NCBI GenBank assembly: GCA_017991315.1
Contig: JAGOQS010000002.1
Coordinates: 806,001-870,000, forward strand
Reading direction: 5' to 3'
Origin: Ferrovibrio sp.
GTDB lineage: Bacteria; Pseudomonadota; Alphaproteobacteria; Ferrovibrionales; Ferrovibrionaceae
Length of the DNA: 64,000 nt
A program made the translations under genes and the position numbers. The notes under the pieces were generated by a model. That model did no database searches. It was not told the origin of the DNA and saw only the letters and a program-made list of their open reading frames with translations. Each line of letters starts with the position of its first letter. The stretch's first letter is position 1. Shown piece after piece: positions 7,884 through 16,768 of the stretch.

Positions 7884-8219
7884 ATGCCCGCAATCGATGT
7901 GAATGCCCTCGTCGGCCAGCTCACCGGCGCCGTGAACACCGCCATCGGCCAGGATGTGACCCAGGTGCAAGGTTTCGCGCAGGCGCAGATGCAGGCCCTG
8001 GCGCAGCAAGGCGCCCTGGTGGCCTCCGGCATCGCCTCGGGCCAGATCGGGCCGGACCTTGAGCCCTTCTTCCTCGACAGCCTCAAGACCATGGCGCGCA
8101 ATCTGGTCAACGTGCTGAAAGGCCTGGCCGCAGTGATGCTGGAAAAAGCCTGGAACGCCCTGGTTGGCGCGCTGTGGAGCGCCATAGGCGGCGCCATCGG
8201 CAGGGTATTGCCAGCCTAG
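7884..8219 (+). CDS. Small Ala/Gly-rich protein with amphipathic, glycine-spaced C-terminus
   Basis: A 111-residue protein beginning MPAIDVNALVGQLTGAVNT, with no signal peptide. The first half is Gln/Ala-rich; from residue about 72 it becomes a hydrophobic, possibly membrane-active helix ending WNALVGALWSAIGGAIGRVL, a glycine-zipper-like pattern. GGAGG sits 9 bases before the ATG, a strong unstructured ribosome site, unlike the preceding lipoprotein gene. Convergent with the VOC gene downstream. No known family comes to mind; pore-forming or membrane-associating behaviour is only suggested by composition. Confidence 0.65.
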   Translation: MPAIDVNALVGQLTGAVNTAIGQDVTQVQGFAQAQMQALAQQGALVASGIASGQIGPDLEPFFLDSLKTMARNLVNVLKGLAAVMLEKAWNALVGALWSAIGGAIGRVLPA

Positions 8220-8260
8220 AAAAAAAATGCAGCCGCTGGCACGGGAGCCAACGGCTGCAT
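8219..8260 (-). terminator. Intrinsic terminator of the VOC gene
   Basis: On the minus strand ATGCAGCCG (8252-8260) pairs with CGGCTGCAT (8227-8235), with an inner TGGC/GCCA extension, and is followed by a run of at least seven T (8220-8227). This is a textbook Rho-independent terminator for the gene at 8293-8772. Read on the plus strand the hairpin could also stop transcription of the 7884 gene, but without a T-run. Confidence 0.9.
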
Positions 8261-8292
8261 CTGGAGAACAGCTTATGGGGCTGCTGTAGAAC

Positions 8293-8772
8293 TTACTTGG
8301 CGAAGATCATCTCGTCATGGGCGAAGGCCTTGAACTCCAGCGCGTTGCCCGAGGGATCGAGGAAGAACATGGTGTACTGCTCACCGACTTCGCCCTCGAA
8401 GCGCACATAAGGCTCGATCACGAACTTGGTGCCGACGGCAGTCATCTTCTCGGCCAGCGCCTTCCATTCCGGAATGGTCAGCACCACGCCGAAATGCTTC
8501 ACCGGCACAGCATGGTCATCGACATCGCTGGTCTTGGCATGGCCGCATTCTTCCGGCGCCAGGTGCGCCACGATCTGATGACCGAAGAGATCGAAATCGA
8601 CCCAGTTATCGGCCGAGCGGCCTTCCGGGCAGCCGAGCAGCTCGCCATAGAAGCGGCGCGCCTCGGCGATATCATGCACCGGGAAGGCAAGATGGAAGGG
8701 GCGGATCGGGCGGCCGCCATTCGGCAGCGTGCTGGCGCCGGCTGGCTTCTGGGTCGGGGTCAGTGCGTTCAT
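8293..8772 (-). CDS. VOC-superfamily (glyoxalase/bleomycin resistance fold) protein
   Basis: A 159-residue single-domain or paired beta-alpha-beta VOC protein: [20 protein letters not shown] at the first strand and helix, [16 protein letters not shown] for the second module, and [15 protein letters not shown] for the final metal-ligand strand with Glu. The family covers dioxygenases, glyoxalases and resistance proteins; this branch is usually annotated only as VOC family protein. The gene is divergent from a LysR regulator whose start overlaps a palindrome, and it ends at a strong terminator, so it is probably a single-gene target of that regulator. Confidence 0.85.
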   Translation of the reverse strand: MNALTPTQKPAGASTLPNGGRPIRPFHLAFPVHDIAEARRFYGELLGCPEGRSADNWVDFDLFGHQIVAHLAPEECGHAKTSDVDDHAVPVKHFGVVLTIPEWKALAEKMTAVGTKFVIEPYVRFEGEVGEQYTMFFLDPSGNALEFKAFAHDEMIFAK

Positions 8773-8866
8773 GGGGCGGCTCCTGGCAATCGCTGGGCTT
8801 GAGGATTGTTATGGCGGCGATCTTAGCCGCTGGCGCCGCCGCGACAATCGATTTAAACTCCGGTGT

Positions 8867-8883
8867 TATGAGTTTTTCTCATA
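8867..8883. promoter_or_regulatory. Palindrome overlapping the LysR gene start
   Basis: TATGAG at 8867-8872, TTTTT, CTCATA at 8878-8883 is a perfect 6-bp inverted repeat spaced by five T. It contains the ATG of the LysR gene. It may be an operator for autorepression or for control of the divergent VOC gene. Confidence 0.4.
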
Positions 8884-9770
8884 GTGAAGCCCTCCCCTCG
8901 CTGAACGCCCTGCGCGCCTTCGCCGCCGCCGGGCGGCATTTGAGCTTCACCCGCGCCGCCCAGGAACTGCATGTCACCCAGGGCGCGGTGAGCCGGCTGG
9001 TGAAGCAGCTGGAGGCCGATCTCGGCGTGCAGCTTTTCCAGCGCGGCCCACGCGGCCTGGAACTGACCGCGATGGGCGCCGCCTACCTGCCGGCGCTGAC
9101 CGATGCCTTCGACCGTCTGACTGCTGCCACCCGCCTGGTGGCGCGCGCCGGACGGCCGGCCAACCGCCTCACCATCACCACGCTGCCAACCTTCGCCATG
9201 CGCTGGTTCATGCCGCGCCTAGCGGATTTCCAGCGCCTCCACCCGGAAATCGCCGTGGACGTGACCAGCGCCGACCGCCGCATCGACTTCGCCCGTGAAG
9301 CCATCGATGTCGGGCTGCAATACGGCGCCGGCGACTGGCCCGATGAACTGGAAGCCACCTTCCTGTTTCCCGAAACCGTGATCCTGGTCGGCGCCCCCGC
9401 GCTGCTGAAAAGCCGCCCGGTGAAACGGCCCGAGGATATCCGCCGCCATGCCTTGCTGACCCATTCGACCCGGCCCGAGGCCTGGGCGGAATGGTTCGGC
9501 CAGGCCGGTCTGAAACAGCCGGTGGCACAGCAGGGCCCGGCCTTCGAACATTTCTTCATGTCGATCGAAGCGGCGGTGAACGGGCTTGGCCTCGCCCTGG
9601 TGCCGGATTTCTTCGTGGCGACGGAGTTACGCGACGGCCGCCTGGTGGAGCCACTGCCCAGTCAGCGCGTGCGCCGGCCTGGCGGTTATTACCTGCTGCA
9701 CCTGAAAGGCCGCGCCCGCGAACCGGCGATCGGCGCCTTCCGCGACTGGCTGCTCAGCCTGCCCAGCTAA
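8868..9770 (+). CDS. LysR-family transcriptional regulator (GcvA-like)
   Basis: A 300-residue regulator. Residues 10-70 form the winged helix-turn-helix (LPSLNALRAFAAAGRHLSFT, RAAQELHVTQGAVSRLVKQL, then FQRGPRGLELT), followed by the type 2 periplasmic-binding-protein effector domain (LTITTLPTFAMRWFMPRL and a late GLGLALVPDFF). This closely follows the GcvA/AmpR pattern. The chosen ATG at 8868 makes the normal short N-terminus; it lacks a clear Shine-Dalgarno and lies within a palindrome, so the mRNA may be leaderless. Longer in-frame readings overlap the VOC coding region. Effector unknown. Confidence 0.92.
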   Translation: MSFSHSEALPSLNALRAFAAAGRHLSFTRAAQELHVTQGAVSRLVKQLEADLGVQLFQRGPRGLELTAMGAAYLPALTDAFDRLTAATRLVARAGRPANRLTITTLPTFAMRWFMPRLADFQRLHPEIAVDVTSADRRIDFAREAIDVGLQYGAGDWPDELEATFLFPETVILVGAPALLKSRPVKRPEDIRRHALLTHSTRPEAWAEWFGQAGLKQPVAQQGPAFEHFFMSIEAAVNGLGLALVPDFFVATELRDGRLVEPLPSQRVRRPGGYYLLHLKGRAREPAIGAFRDWLLSLPS

Positions 9771-9773
9771 CGT

Positions 9774-11576
9774 TTAATGCTTGCCAGGATCGCCGCGCCC
9801 GATATTGCCATACATCAGTTCGCGTGCCGCATCTCCCATGTCGCCGCCGGCAATCTCGACATTCAGCCGCTCCAGGTCGCGCCGCCGTATATCGGCCAGG
9901 ACATCGTTGATCGCGCTTTCCTCGACCTGCAACACCGTCAGCGCCTGCTGCCCCATGGCCAGGGCGGATTCGAAAGTCTCGCGGATCTGGTAATCCACGC
10001 CGGCTTCGATCAGCTCCTTGGCATGCTCACGGTCGAAGGCGCGCGCCAGCACCGGCACCAGCGGAAACTCCGCCTTCACCATCTTCACAATCTTCAGGCT
10101 GGCCTCGCGGTCGTTCAGCGCCACCACCACCAGCCGCGCGCGGTCGGCTCCGGCGGCGCGCAGGATATCCAGCCGGCCACCATCGCCGTAATAGATCTTG
10201 AAGCCGAACTGCCGGGCATCGCGGATCGAATCCGTATCCGTGTCGATGATCGAGATCGAGCATTGGTTCGCCAGCAGCGGCTGGCTGACGATCTGGCCGA
10301 AACGGCCGAAGCCGATCAGCAGCACGCTGGCCTCCAGGCCCTCCGCCATCTCGACGCCATCCATGGAGGCATCATCAGCGGCCGGCATCAGGCGGTCATG
10401 CAGGATAGTCATCACCGGCGTCAGCACCATCGAGATGATGATGATGGCGGTGAGCATGGCATTGGCTTCGGCGTTGATGATGCCGACGCTGGCGGCGGTG
10501 GCGTAGAGCACGAAGGCGAATTCGCCGCCTTGCGCCATCAGCACGGCACGTTCCACCGCTTCGCGATGCTTGGCGCGGAATAGCCGGGCTATGATGTAGA
10601 TGCCGATAGTCTTCAGCACCATGTAGGCCGCCACCGCGATGATGATCAGGCGCCAGTTATTCGCCACCGTGGCGAGATCCAGCGCCATGCCGACGCCAAG
10701 GAAGAACAGCCCGAGCAGCACGCCGCGGAAGGGTTCGATATCGGCTTCGAGCTGGTGCCGGAAGGAGGATTCGGAAAGCAGCACGCCGGCCAGGAAAGCG
10801 CCCATCGCCATGGACAGCCCGGCGGCCTGCATCGCCAATGCCGCACCCAGCACCACCAGCAATGCCGCCGCCGTCATCACCTCACGCGCCCGCGTCTTGG
10901 CCAGCAGGCGGAACATCGGATCGAGCAGCCAGCGCCCGGCGGCGATCAGACCGCCGATGGCGGCAAGCCCGGCGGCGATGCCGGCCAGGCGGTCCATCAG
11001 GCTCATGCTGCCGCCGCCCGGCGCCAGGAAGGCGACCAGCGCCAGCAGCGGTACGATGGCAAGGTCTTCCAGCAGCAGGATGGCGATGATACGCCTGCCC
11101 TTGGGCAGGCCCATGGATTTGCGCTCTTCCAGCATCTGCATGACGATGGCGGTGGAAGTGAGCACGAAGCCGGTGCCGGCAACGAAGCTCTGCGCTACCG
11201 GATAGCCAAGCGCCAGGCCGACGCAGATCAGCAGACCGATGCAGGCGCCAACCTGGGCCAGGCCAAGGCCGAAAATCTCGCCGCGCATCGCCCACAGCCT
11301 GGAGGGCTGCATTTCCAGGCCGATGATGAACAGGAACATGACAACGCCGAGTTCGGCGACATGCAGGATCGCCTGCGGATCGGAAAACAGCCCTGCACCA
11401 TAGGGGCCGATGGCAAGCCCGGCGGCGAGATAGCCGAGCACCGAACCAAGCCCGAGCCGCCGGAACAGCGGCACCGCCACCACGGCCGCTGCCAGCAGGA
11501 TCACCACCGGCAGCAGATCGAAGCCGCCATGATGCGCGGCAGCCTCGGCGGCACGGGCGGTGGTGTCAGCAGCCAT
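9774..11576 (-). CDS. Kef-type K+/H+ antiporter (CPA2) with RCK/TrkA-N domain
   Basis: A 600-residue inner-membrane transporter. About twelve hydrophobic segments cover residues 20-400, with the CPA2 landmarks LGYLAAGLAIGPYG, ELGVVMFLFIIGLEM and QGGEFAFVL. A Rossmann RCK_N domain follows (VLLIGFGRFGQIVSQPLL, then IDTDTDSIRDARQFG), as in KefB/KefC, where glutathione adducts or nucleotides gate potassium efflux during electrophile stress. No KefF/KefG partner is beside it. The ATG at 11574-11576 has AAGGA six bases upstream; a start 10 codons earlier is possible. Convergent with the LysR gene. Confidence 0.92.
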   Translation of the reverse strand: MAADTTARAAEAAAHHGGFDLLPVVILLAAAVVAVPLFRRLGLGSVLGYLAAGLAIGPYGAGLFSDPQAILHVAELGVVMFLFIIGLEMQPSRLWAMRGEIFGLGLAQVGACIGLLICVGLALGYPVAQSFVAGTGFVLTSTAIVMQMLEERKSMGLPKGRRIIAILLLEDLAIVPLLALVAFLAPGGGSMSLMDRLAGIAAGLAAIGGLIAAGRWLLDPMFRLLAKTRAREVMTAAALLVVLGAALAMQAAGLSMAMGAFLAGVLLSESSFRHQLEADIEPFRGVLLGLFFLGVGMALDLATVANNWRLIIIAVAAYMVLKTIGIYIIARLFRAKHREAVERAVLMAQGGEFAFVLYATAASVGIINAEANAMLTAIIIISMVLTPVMTILHDRLMPAADDASMDGVEMAEGLEASVLLIGFGRFGQIVSQPLLANQCSISIIDTDTDSIRDARQFGFKIYYGDGGRLDILRAAGADRARLVVVALNDREASLKIVKMVKAEFPLVPVLARAFDREHAKELIEAGVDYQIRETFESALAMGQQALTVLQVEESAINDVLADIRRRDLERLNVEIAGGDMGDAARELMYGNIGRGDPGKH

Positions 11577-11693
11577 TTCCATTCCTTTCCTGCAACAGGC
11601 CAGCACTATGCCGCGTCACACCGGCAATCGCCAGAACCGCCTGCCCCGATACCGCAACTTACGCTATGATCGATTCATACATCGGAGCCTCCC

Positions 11694-12602
11694 ATGCGCC
11701 CTCTGCTGCTTGCCCTGCTGCTGATTTTCACCTTCCCGCTACAGGCTGCCGAGCGGCTGGATCCGCTGCCGCGCATTGCGGTGATCTCCGCCTTCGCGCC
11801 GGAATGGGTGAAACTGAAAGCCGCCGCCAATGACGCGAAAAGCCATGACGTGAACGGCATCGAATTCGTCACCGCGACACTCTCGGGTCGCAAGGCGGTG
11901 CTCTTCCTGAGCGGCATTTCCATGGTCAATGCCACCATGGCGACGCAGATCGCGCTCGACCGTTTCGACATCACCGGCATCGTGTTCAGCGGCATTGCCG
12001 GCGGCGTCGATCCGGCATTGCATATCGGCGATGTGGTGGTGGCGGAACAATGGGCACAATATCTGGAAGCCACCTTCGCGCGCGATTTGGGCGGCGGCAA
12101 ATACGCGCTACCGCCGTGGAAAAAGCCCGAACAGCCGAATTACGGCATGATCTTTCCAAGCAGCGTGGAAGTGCGCCGCGCCGGGCTGAAACAGCCGGAA
12201 GAGAAATTCTGGTTCGCTGCCGATGCCGGTATGCTGGCTGCGGCGCGCAGGCTGCATGATGTGCCGCTGGCACATTGCACGACGGCAAATGTCTGCCTGG
12301 AGCAGAAGCCGCGCCTGCTGGTTGGCGGCAACGGCGTCTCGGGCCAGGCCTTTGTCGATAATGCCGATTTCCGGCGCTATGTGTTAGCCAGCTTCAAGGC
12401 GCAGGTGCTGGACATGGAAAGTGCTGCGGTGGCGATGGTGGCCTATGCCAACGGCGTGCCGTTCATCGCCTTCCGCAGCCTGTCCGATCTGGCGGGCGGT
12501 GAATCAGGCGCCAACGAGATGGCCACCTTCATGGCGCTGGCTTCCGACAATTCCGCCAGCGTGGTGCAGCGCTTCCTGAGCCTCTGGCAGCCGCCGCGCT
12601 AG
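11694..12602 (+). CDS. Exported phosphorylase/nucleosidase-superfamily protein (MTA/SAH nucleosidase-like)
   Basis: A 302-residue protein with a signal peptide (residues 1-18, ending FPLQA), unlike the cytosolic Pfs enzymes. The PNP_UDP_1 fold is visible: RIAVISAFAPEWVKLKAA at the start, the glycine-rich GIVFSGIAGGVDPALHIGDVVV, and the ribose/base segment VLDMESAAVAMVAYANGVPF where MES and a downstream LSDLAGG match nucleosidase active-site blocks. It therefore probably cleaves purine nucleosides in the periplasm, perhaps for salvage. It is divergent from the Kef antiporter and convergent with argB, so no operon context helps. Confidence 0.82.
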   Translation: MRPLLLALLLIFTFPLQAAERLDPLPRIAVISAFAPEWVKLKAAANDAKSHDVNGIEFVTATLSGRKAVLFLSGISMVNATMATQIALDRFDITGIVFSGIAGGVDPALHIGDVVVAEQWAQYLEATFARDLGGGKYALPPWKKPEQPNYGMIFPSSVEVRRAGLKQPEEKFWFAADAGMLAAARRLHDVPLAHCTTANVCLEQKPRLLVGGNGVSGQAFVDNADFRRYVLASFKAQVLDMESAAVAMVAYANGVPFIAFRSLSDLAGGESGANEMATFMALASDNSASVVQRFLSLWQPPR

Positions 12603-12616
12603 CAAGCCGCGCGCCG

Positions 12617-13549
12617 CTAGTCCTTGCGCGGCTGCACCGCCGGACGTTCCAGCATGGTGCCGACGCCATGCGCGGTGAACAGCTCCAGCAGCAGCACATG
12701 CGGGATGCGGCCATCCAGGATATGCGCCGCGCCGACGCCGCCGCGCACCGCATCCAGGCAGGTTTCCAGCTTCGGGATCATGCCGCCGGAAATCGTGCCG
12801 TCACCCATCAGCATCAGCGCGTCTTTCGGCGTCAGCTTCGGGATCAGATGCTTTTCCTTGTTCAGCACGCCCGGCACATCGGTAAGCATCAGCAGCTTGG
12901 CAGCACCCACGGCAGAGGCAATGGCGCCAGCAGCGGTGTCGGCATTGATATTGTAAGTCTCGCCATTCTCGCCGACACCAATCGGCGCCACCACCGGGAT
13001 GATGTCGGAATTCTGCAGCGTGCGCAGGATATCCGGGTTCACCCGCACCGGCTCGCCGACAAAGCCGAGATCGAGCAGCTTCTCGATATTGGAGCCGGGA
13101 TCGCGCACGCTGCGGCGCAGTTTGCGCGCCTCGATCAGCCGGCCATCCTTGCCTGAGATGCCGATGCCGATACCGCCCACCGTGTTGATCGCGGTGGCAA
13201 CCTGCTTGTTGATCGAGCCGGCCAGCACCATCTCGACGATCTCGACGGTGGCCTGGTCGGTGACACGCAGGCCATCGATGAATTCGCTCTTGATCTTGAG
13301 CCGCTCCAGCATGGCGCCGATCTGTGGCCCGCCGCCATGCACCACGATGGGATTGATGCCGACCTGCTTGATCAGCACCACGTCGCGGGCGAATTCCAGC
13401 GCCAGATGCTCGTCGCCCATGGCATGGCCGCCATACTTGATCACCATGGTCTGGCCATGGAAACGGCGCATATAGGGCAGTGCCTCGGAAAGTACCTTGG
13501 CGGTATCCTGCAGATGCGCTTCCAGGGGCTTCGGGCCGGCGGTTTTCAT
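12617..13549 (-). CDS. argB: Acetylglutamate kinase
   Basis: Phosphorylates N-acetylglutamate with ATP, the second step of arginine synthesis. The 310-residue protein carries [11 protein letters not shown] and the [13 protein letters not shown] glycine-rich loop, substrate motifs [19 protein letters not shown] and [14 protein letters not shown], and [11 protein letters not shown] near the nucleotide site. The extended N-terminal helix (residues 1-25) is the feature that lets arginine-inhibited enzymes assemble as hexamers, so feedback control by arginine is likely. It lies 67 bases downstream of engB on the same strand, a common alphaproteobacterial arrangement. Confidence 0.97.
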   Translation of the reverse strand: MKTAGPKPLEAHLQDTAKVLSEALPYMRRFHGQTMVIKYGGHAMGDEHLALEFARDVVLIKQVGINPIVVHGGGPQIGAMLERLKIKSEFIDGLRVTDQATVEIVEMVLAGSINKQVATAINTVGGIGIGISGKDGRLIEARKLRRSVRDPGSNIEKLLDLGFVGEPVRVNPDILRTLQNSDIIPVVAPIGVGENGETYNINADTAAGAIASAVGAAKLLMLTDVPGVLNKEKHLIPKLTPKDALMLMGDGTISGGMIPKLETCLDAVRGGVGAAHILDGRIPHVLLLELFTAHGVGTMLERPAVQPRKD

Positions 13550-13616
13550 GGGCGTTTCCGTGTCAGGCTTTCAGTCTCGGGCTCAGTCGCGGAATTTTAT
13601 AAAGGGTAACGGAGCC

Positions 13617-14252
13617 TTAGGCCAGCGCCGCCAGTTCGGCGCGCAACTCGGGAATGCCGGTGCCATTCTCGCTGGAAGTGAACAGCACATCGGGATGCGC
13701 TGCCACCCGGCGGGCCACCTTGGCCTTGGTTTCCGCCAGCCTTGCTGCCGCTTCCACCGGCTTCACCTTGTCCGCCTTGGTCAGCACCACCTGGTAGACC
13801 ACCGCCGAGAGATCGAAGATTTCCATGATCTCGAAATCGCTGTCCTTGAGGCCATGGCGGCCATCCACCAGCAACAGCACGCGGCGCAGGTTGGGCCGGC
13901 CTTTGAGGAAATCGATAGCCAGCCCGGTCCATTCCGCGGCCACCTGCTTGCCGGCCTGGGAATAGCCATAGCCCGGCAGGTCGACCAGCATCAGCTTGGT
14001 CCCCAGCGCGAAGAAATTGAGCTGCTGTGTGCGGCCCGGCGTGTTCGACACCCGGGCCAGGGTCTTGCGGCCGGTCAGCGCGTTGACCAGGCTGGACTTG
14101 CCGACATTGGAGCGCCCGGCGAAGGCGATTTCCGGCACACCGGGGCCGGGCAGCATCTCCGCGCGCTGCGCCCCGGCGACAAAATCGCAAGGGCCGGCGA
14201 ATAGCAGCCGGCCCTTCTCGATCTGTGCCGCGGTATACGGCGTTTGTGTCAT
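13617..14252 (-). CDS. engB: Ribosome biogenesis GTPase EngB (YihA/YsxC)
   Basis: A 211-residue TrmE-Era-EngA-EngB-Septin GTPase needed for 50S subunit assembly. Motifs: G1 GRSNVGKSS (residues 46-54), G2 NTPGRTQ, G3 DLPGYGYS, G4 TKAD, and a G5-like TSSENGTG. Its ATG begins one base after the yidC stop codon, so it is surely co-transcribed and perhaps translationally coupled with yidC. Length is typical. Confidence 0.96.
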   Translation of the reverse strand: MTQTPYTAAQIEKGRLLFAGPCDFVAGAQRAEMLPGPGVPEIAFAGRSNVGKSSLVNALTGRKTLARVSNTPGRTQQLNFFALGTKLMLVDLPGYGYSQAGKQVAAEWTGLAIDFLKGRPNLRRVLLLVDGRHGLKDSDFEIMEIFDLSAVVYQVVLTKADKVKPVEAAARLAETKAKVARRVAAHPDVLFTSSENGTGIPELRAELAALA

Positions 14253-14253
14253 C

Positions 14254-16098
14254 TTACTTCTTCGCGGCTTCCGGATCGGCGCCGCCGCCGATCTTCACAC
14301 CCATGCGCCGCATGATGATGATCTGCTGCACGATGCTGAGCAGGTTGTTCCACGACCAGTAGATCACCAGGCCGGAAGCGAACGAGCCGAGCATGAAGGT
14401 GAAGACCACCGGCATGAGGGCGAAGATCTTCTGCTGCACCGGATCCGGCGGCTGCGGGTTGAGGCGCATCTGCAGCCACATGGTGACACCCATGATGATC
14501 GGCCAGATGCCGAGCGACAGGATATGCAGCAGGCCGCCAACCGCGAAGATCGCCGGGATATCATAGGGCAGCAGGCCGAACAGGTTGATCCAGGATGTCG
14601 GGTCCGGCGCCGAAAGATCGTGGATCCAGCCATAGAACGGCGCATGGCGCATTTCGATGGTGATGTAGAGCACCTTGTAGAGCGCGAAGAAGACCGGGAT
14701 CTGCAGCAGGATTGGCAAGCAGCCGGCGGCCGGATTGACCTTCTCCTTCTTGTACAGCTCCATCAGCTCCTTCTGCATCGCCTCGCGATTCTCGCCATGG
14801 CGCTCGCGCAGGCGCTGCATTTCCGGCTGCAGCTTCTTCATCGCACTCATCGCCACGTAGGACTTGTAGGCAAGCGGGAAGAACAGCAGCTTCACGACCA
14901 CGGTGAGGATCAGCATGGCGATGCCGATATTGCCGACCGCGCCATAGAGCCAGTGGATGCCGAAGAACATCGGCTTGGTCAGATACGGGAACCAGCCCCA
15001 GTCGATGGCCAGATCGAAGCGCGGAATCTGGTGGCGCTCCTCGTAGCGGTTGATCAGTTCGGTCTGCTTGGCGCCGACGAACAGCAGGCTGGAGGAAGCA
15101 GCCTTGCCCCCGGCCGGCACGGTGACACCGCCGCCGAGCCAATCGACCTGGAAACGCTCGGCCGGCGCCGCACCGGCATGGGTGAAGCGCGCCTTCACAT
15201 TCTGCTCCACGCCCGGCACCAGGGCGGCGAGCCAATACTTGTCGGTGAAGCCAACCCAGCCGCCAACGGAATCGAATTCCGAAGTCTTGTCCTTGGCGAG
15301 ATCGCCATAGGGCACTTCCTTCAGCGTGCCCTTCTCGTCCGCCTTGGGACGGAACACGCCGAGCGGGCCTTCATAGAGGATGTAGAGGCCATCGGTCTTG
15401 GGCAGGCCATGGCGCGACAGCAGCGCATAGGGGAACAGCGTCAGCGGCTTGCCGGCGCTGTTCTCGACGCCCTGCACGACGTTGAACATGAAATTGTCGT
15501 CAAGCGAAATGGCGCGGGTGAACACCACGCCCTCGCCGTTGTCCCAGCGCAGGTTCAGCGTCTCGCCTGGCTTCAGCACCTCGCGGTCGGCGGTCCAGCG
15601 GGTCTGGCCGCCGGGCAGCTTGGTGGTGTCGCCTGGTGCTGCGGTCCAGCCGAACTCGGCGTAATAGGCATGCGGCGAACCGGCTGGCGAGAGCAGCGTG
15701 ATCGCCGGGCTGTCCGGCGCCAGCGTCTCCTTGTAATCCGGCAGGATCACATCATCGATGCGGCCACCGACCAGATTGATCGAACCGCGCAGCCGCTTGC
15801 CATCGATGGTGACGCGCGGGGTCTGGTTCACCACCGCTTCGCGGGCAGCACCCGGCACCACCGGCGCACCCGGCACGCTCGGCATTGCTGAAAGGCCCGG
15901 CGCCTGCCCCGGCACCTGACCCGCTGCGGTCGGCGCGCTGGAGCCATCAGGCGTCGTCACCTGGCTGGTGGCGGCCTTCTGTGCCGCCTGCTCGGCGCGC
16001 ATGCGCTCCTGGCGCGGCGCATCCACGAAAAACTGGAAACCCAGCATGATCGCGAGCGACAGCGCGATGGCGATGATGAGGTTCTTCTGATCAGACAT
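14254..16098 (-). CDS. yidC: Membrane protein insertase YidC
   Basis: A 614-residue inner-membrane insertase and Sec partner. MSDQKNLIIAIALSLAIMLG is the N-terminal membrane anchor, followed by a Gln/Ala/Pro-rich linker, the large periplasmic beta-sandwich domain (about 75-355), and the conserved five-helix OxaA core that includes KYLGAVG-like IGIAMLILTVVVKLLFFPLA, a cytosolic hairpin MKKLQPEMQRLRERHGE, and NPAAGCLPILLQIPVFFALY. The hydrophilic groove arginine is expected in the first core helix. The start at 16098 overlaps the yidD end by eight bases. Order rpmH-rnpA-yidD-yidC-engB is canonical. Confidence 0.97.
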   Translation of the reverse strand: MSDQKNLIIAIALSLAIMLGFQFFVDAPRQERMRAEQAAQKAATSQVTTPDGSSAPTAAGQVPGQAPGLSAMPSVPGAPVVPGAAREAVVNQTPRVTIDGKRLRGSINLVGGRIDDVILPDYKETLAPDSPAITLLSPAGSPHAYYAEFGWTAAPGDTTKLPGGQTRWTADREVLKPGETLNLRWDNGEGVVFTRAISLDDNFMFNVVQGVENSAGKPLTLFPYALLSRHGLPKTDGLYILYEGPLGVFRPKADEKGTLKEVPYGDLAKDKTSEFDSVGGWVGFTDKYWLAALVPGVEQNVKARFTHAGAAPAERFQVDWLGGGVTVPAGGKAASSSLLFVGAKQTELINRYEERHQIPRFDLAIDWGWFPYLTKPMFFGIHWLYGAVGNIGIAMLILTVVVKLLFFPLAYKSYVAMSAMKKLQPEMQRLRERHGENREAMQKELMELYKKEKVNPAAGCLPILLQIPVFFALYKVLYITIEMRHAPFYGWIHDLSAPDPTSWINLFGLLPYDIPAIFAVGGLLHILSLGIWPIIMGVTMWLQMRLNPQPPDPVQQKIFALMPVVFTFMLGSFASGLVIYWSWNNLLSIVQQIIIMRRMGVKIGGGADPEAAKK

Positions 16099-16372
16099 GC
16101 TTTTGACTATCCGCCTTGTTGGCCGGCGCCTCCACGGGAGGCACCGGATCGAAACCGCTGGCACCGAACGGCTGGCAGCGCGCCAGGCGCCGCACGGTGA
16201 GATAGGAGCCGCGCACGGCACCATGGCGCTCCAGCGCCTCGAGTGCATAGCACGAGCAGGTCGGCTGGAAGCGGCAGTTATGCCCCACCCAGGGGGAGAG
16301 AAACAACCGGTAGGCCTGGATTGGCAGAGCCACCAGGCGGGCCGCCACGGAATATGACGGTTCGGCGCTCAT
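16091..16372 (-). CDS. yidD: Membrane protein insertion efficiency factor YidD
   Basis: A small (93-residue) membrane-associated protein that aids YidC-dependent insertion. It shows the full signature: an amphipathic N-terminal helix ALPIQAYRLFLSPWVGHNCR, the cysteine cluster FQPTCSCYALEALERHG, and RRLARCQPFGASGFDPVP. An in-frame GTG at 16387 would add five residues and overlap the rnpA end; the ATG at 16372 is preferred. Its 3-prime end overlaps the first codons of yidC by eight bases, implying coupling. Confidence 0.94.
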   Translation of the reverse strand: MSAEPSYSVAARLVALPIQAYRLFLSPWVGHNCRFQPTCSCYALEALERHGAVRGSYLTVRRLARCQPFGASGFDPVPPVEAPANKADSQKHV

Positions 16373-16376
16373 TGCA

Positions 16377-16748
16377 TTACGCCGCACGCCACAGTTTCAG
16401 CCGCTTCAGCGCCGCTTCGAGATCCCGGCGCAGATCACCATAGGCGCGTTCCGGCGTGGCCTGGCGCGCCACCAGCACATAATCATGGCCGGGCTGGGCA
16501 TGGACCTGCAGCAGCTCGCGCGCCAGCGCCTTCAGGCGGCGGCGGGCACGGTTGCGCAGAACCGCGTTGCCGACCTTGCGCGACGCGGTGAATCCGATGC
16601 GAATACCTTGGAATTCCGGGGGGCCTGGAAGATCCACGGCAGGCGCGGCCTGCAGCAACAGGCCGGGCTGGGCCGAGCGCCGTTCGGCGCCCTGCACCCT
16701 TAGGTAATCCGCCCGGCGGCGGAGCCGTTCGAGGCCACCCGTCGCCAT
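16377..16748 (-). CDS. rnpA: Ribonuclease P protein component
   Basis: The 123-residue basic protein subunit of RNase P, which matures tRNA 5-prime ends together with the RnpB RNA (not in this window). The family RNR motif is present as GNAVLRNRARRRLKALAREL in residues 61-80, preceded by GIRIGFTASRKVG. The gene follows rpmH by 20 bases and precedes yidD, and is almost certainly transcribed from the rpmH promoter. Confidence 0.95.
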   Translation of the reverse strand: MATGGLERLRRRADYLRVQGAERRSAQPGLLLQAAPAVDLPGPPEFQGIRIGFTASRKVGNAVLRNRARRRLKALARELLQVHAQPGHDYVLVARQATPERAYGDLRRDLEAALKRLKLWRAA

Positions 16749-16768
16749 GAGCGTTCGGTCCTAAAGGA

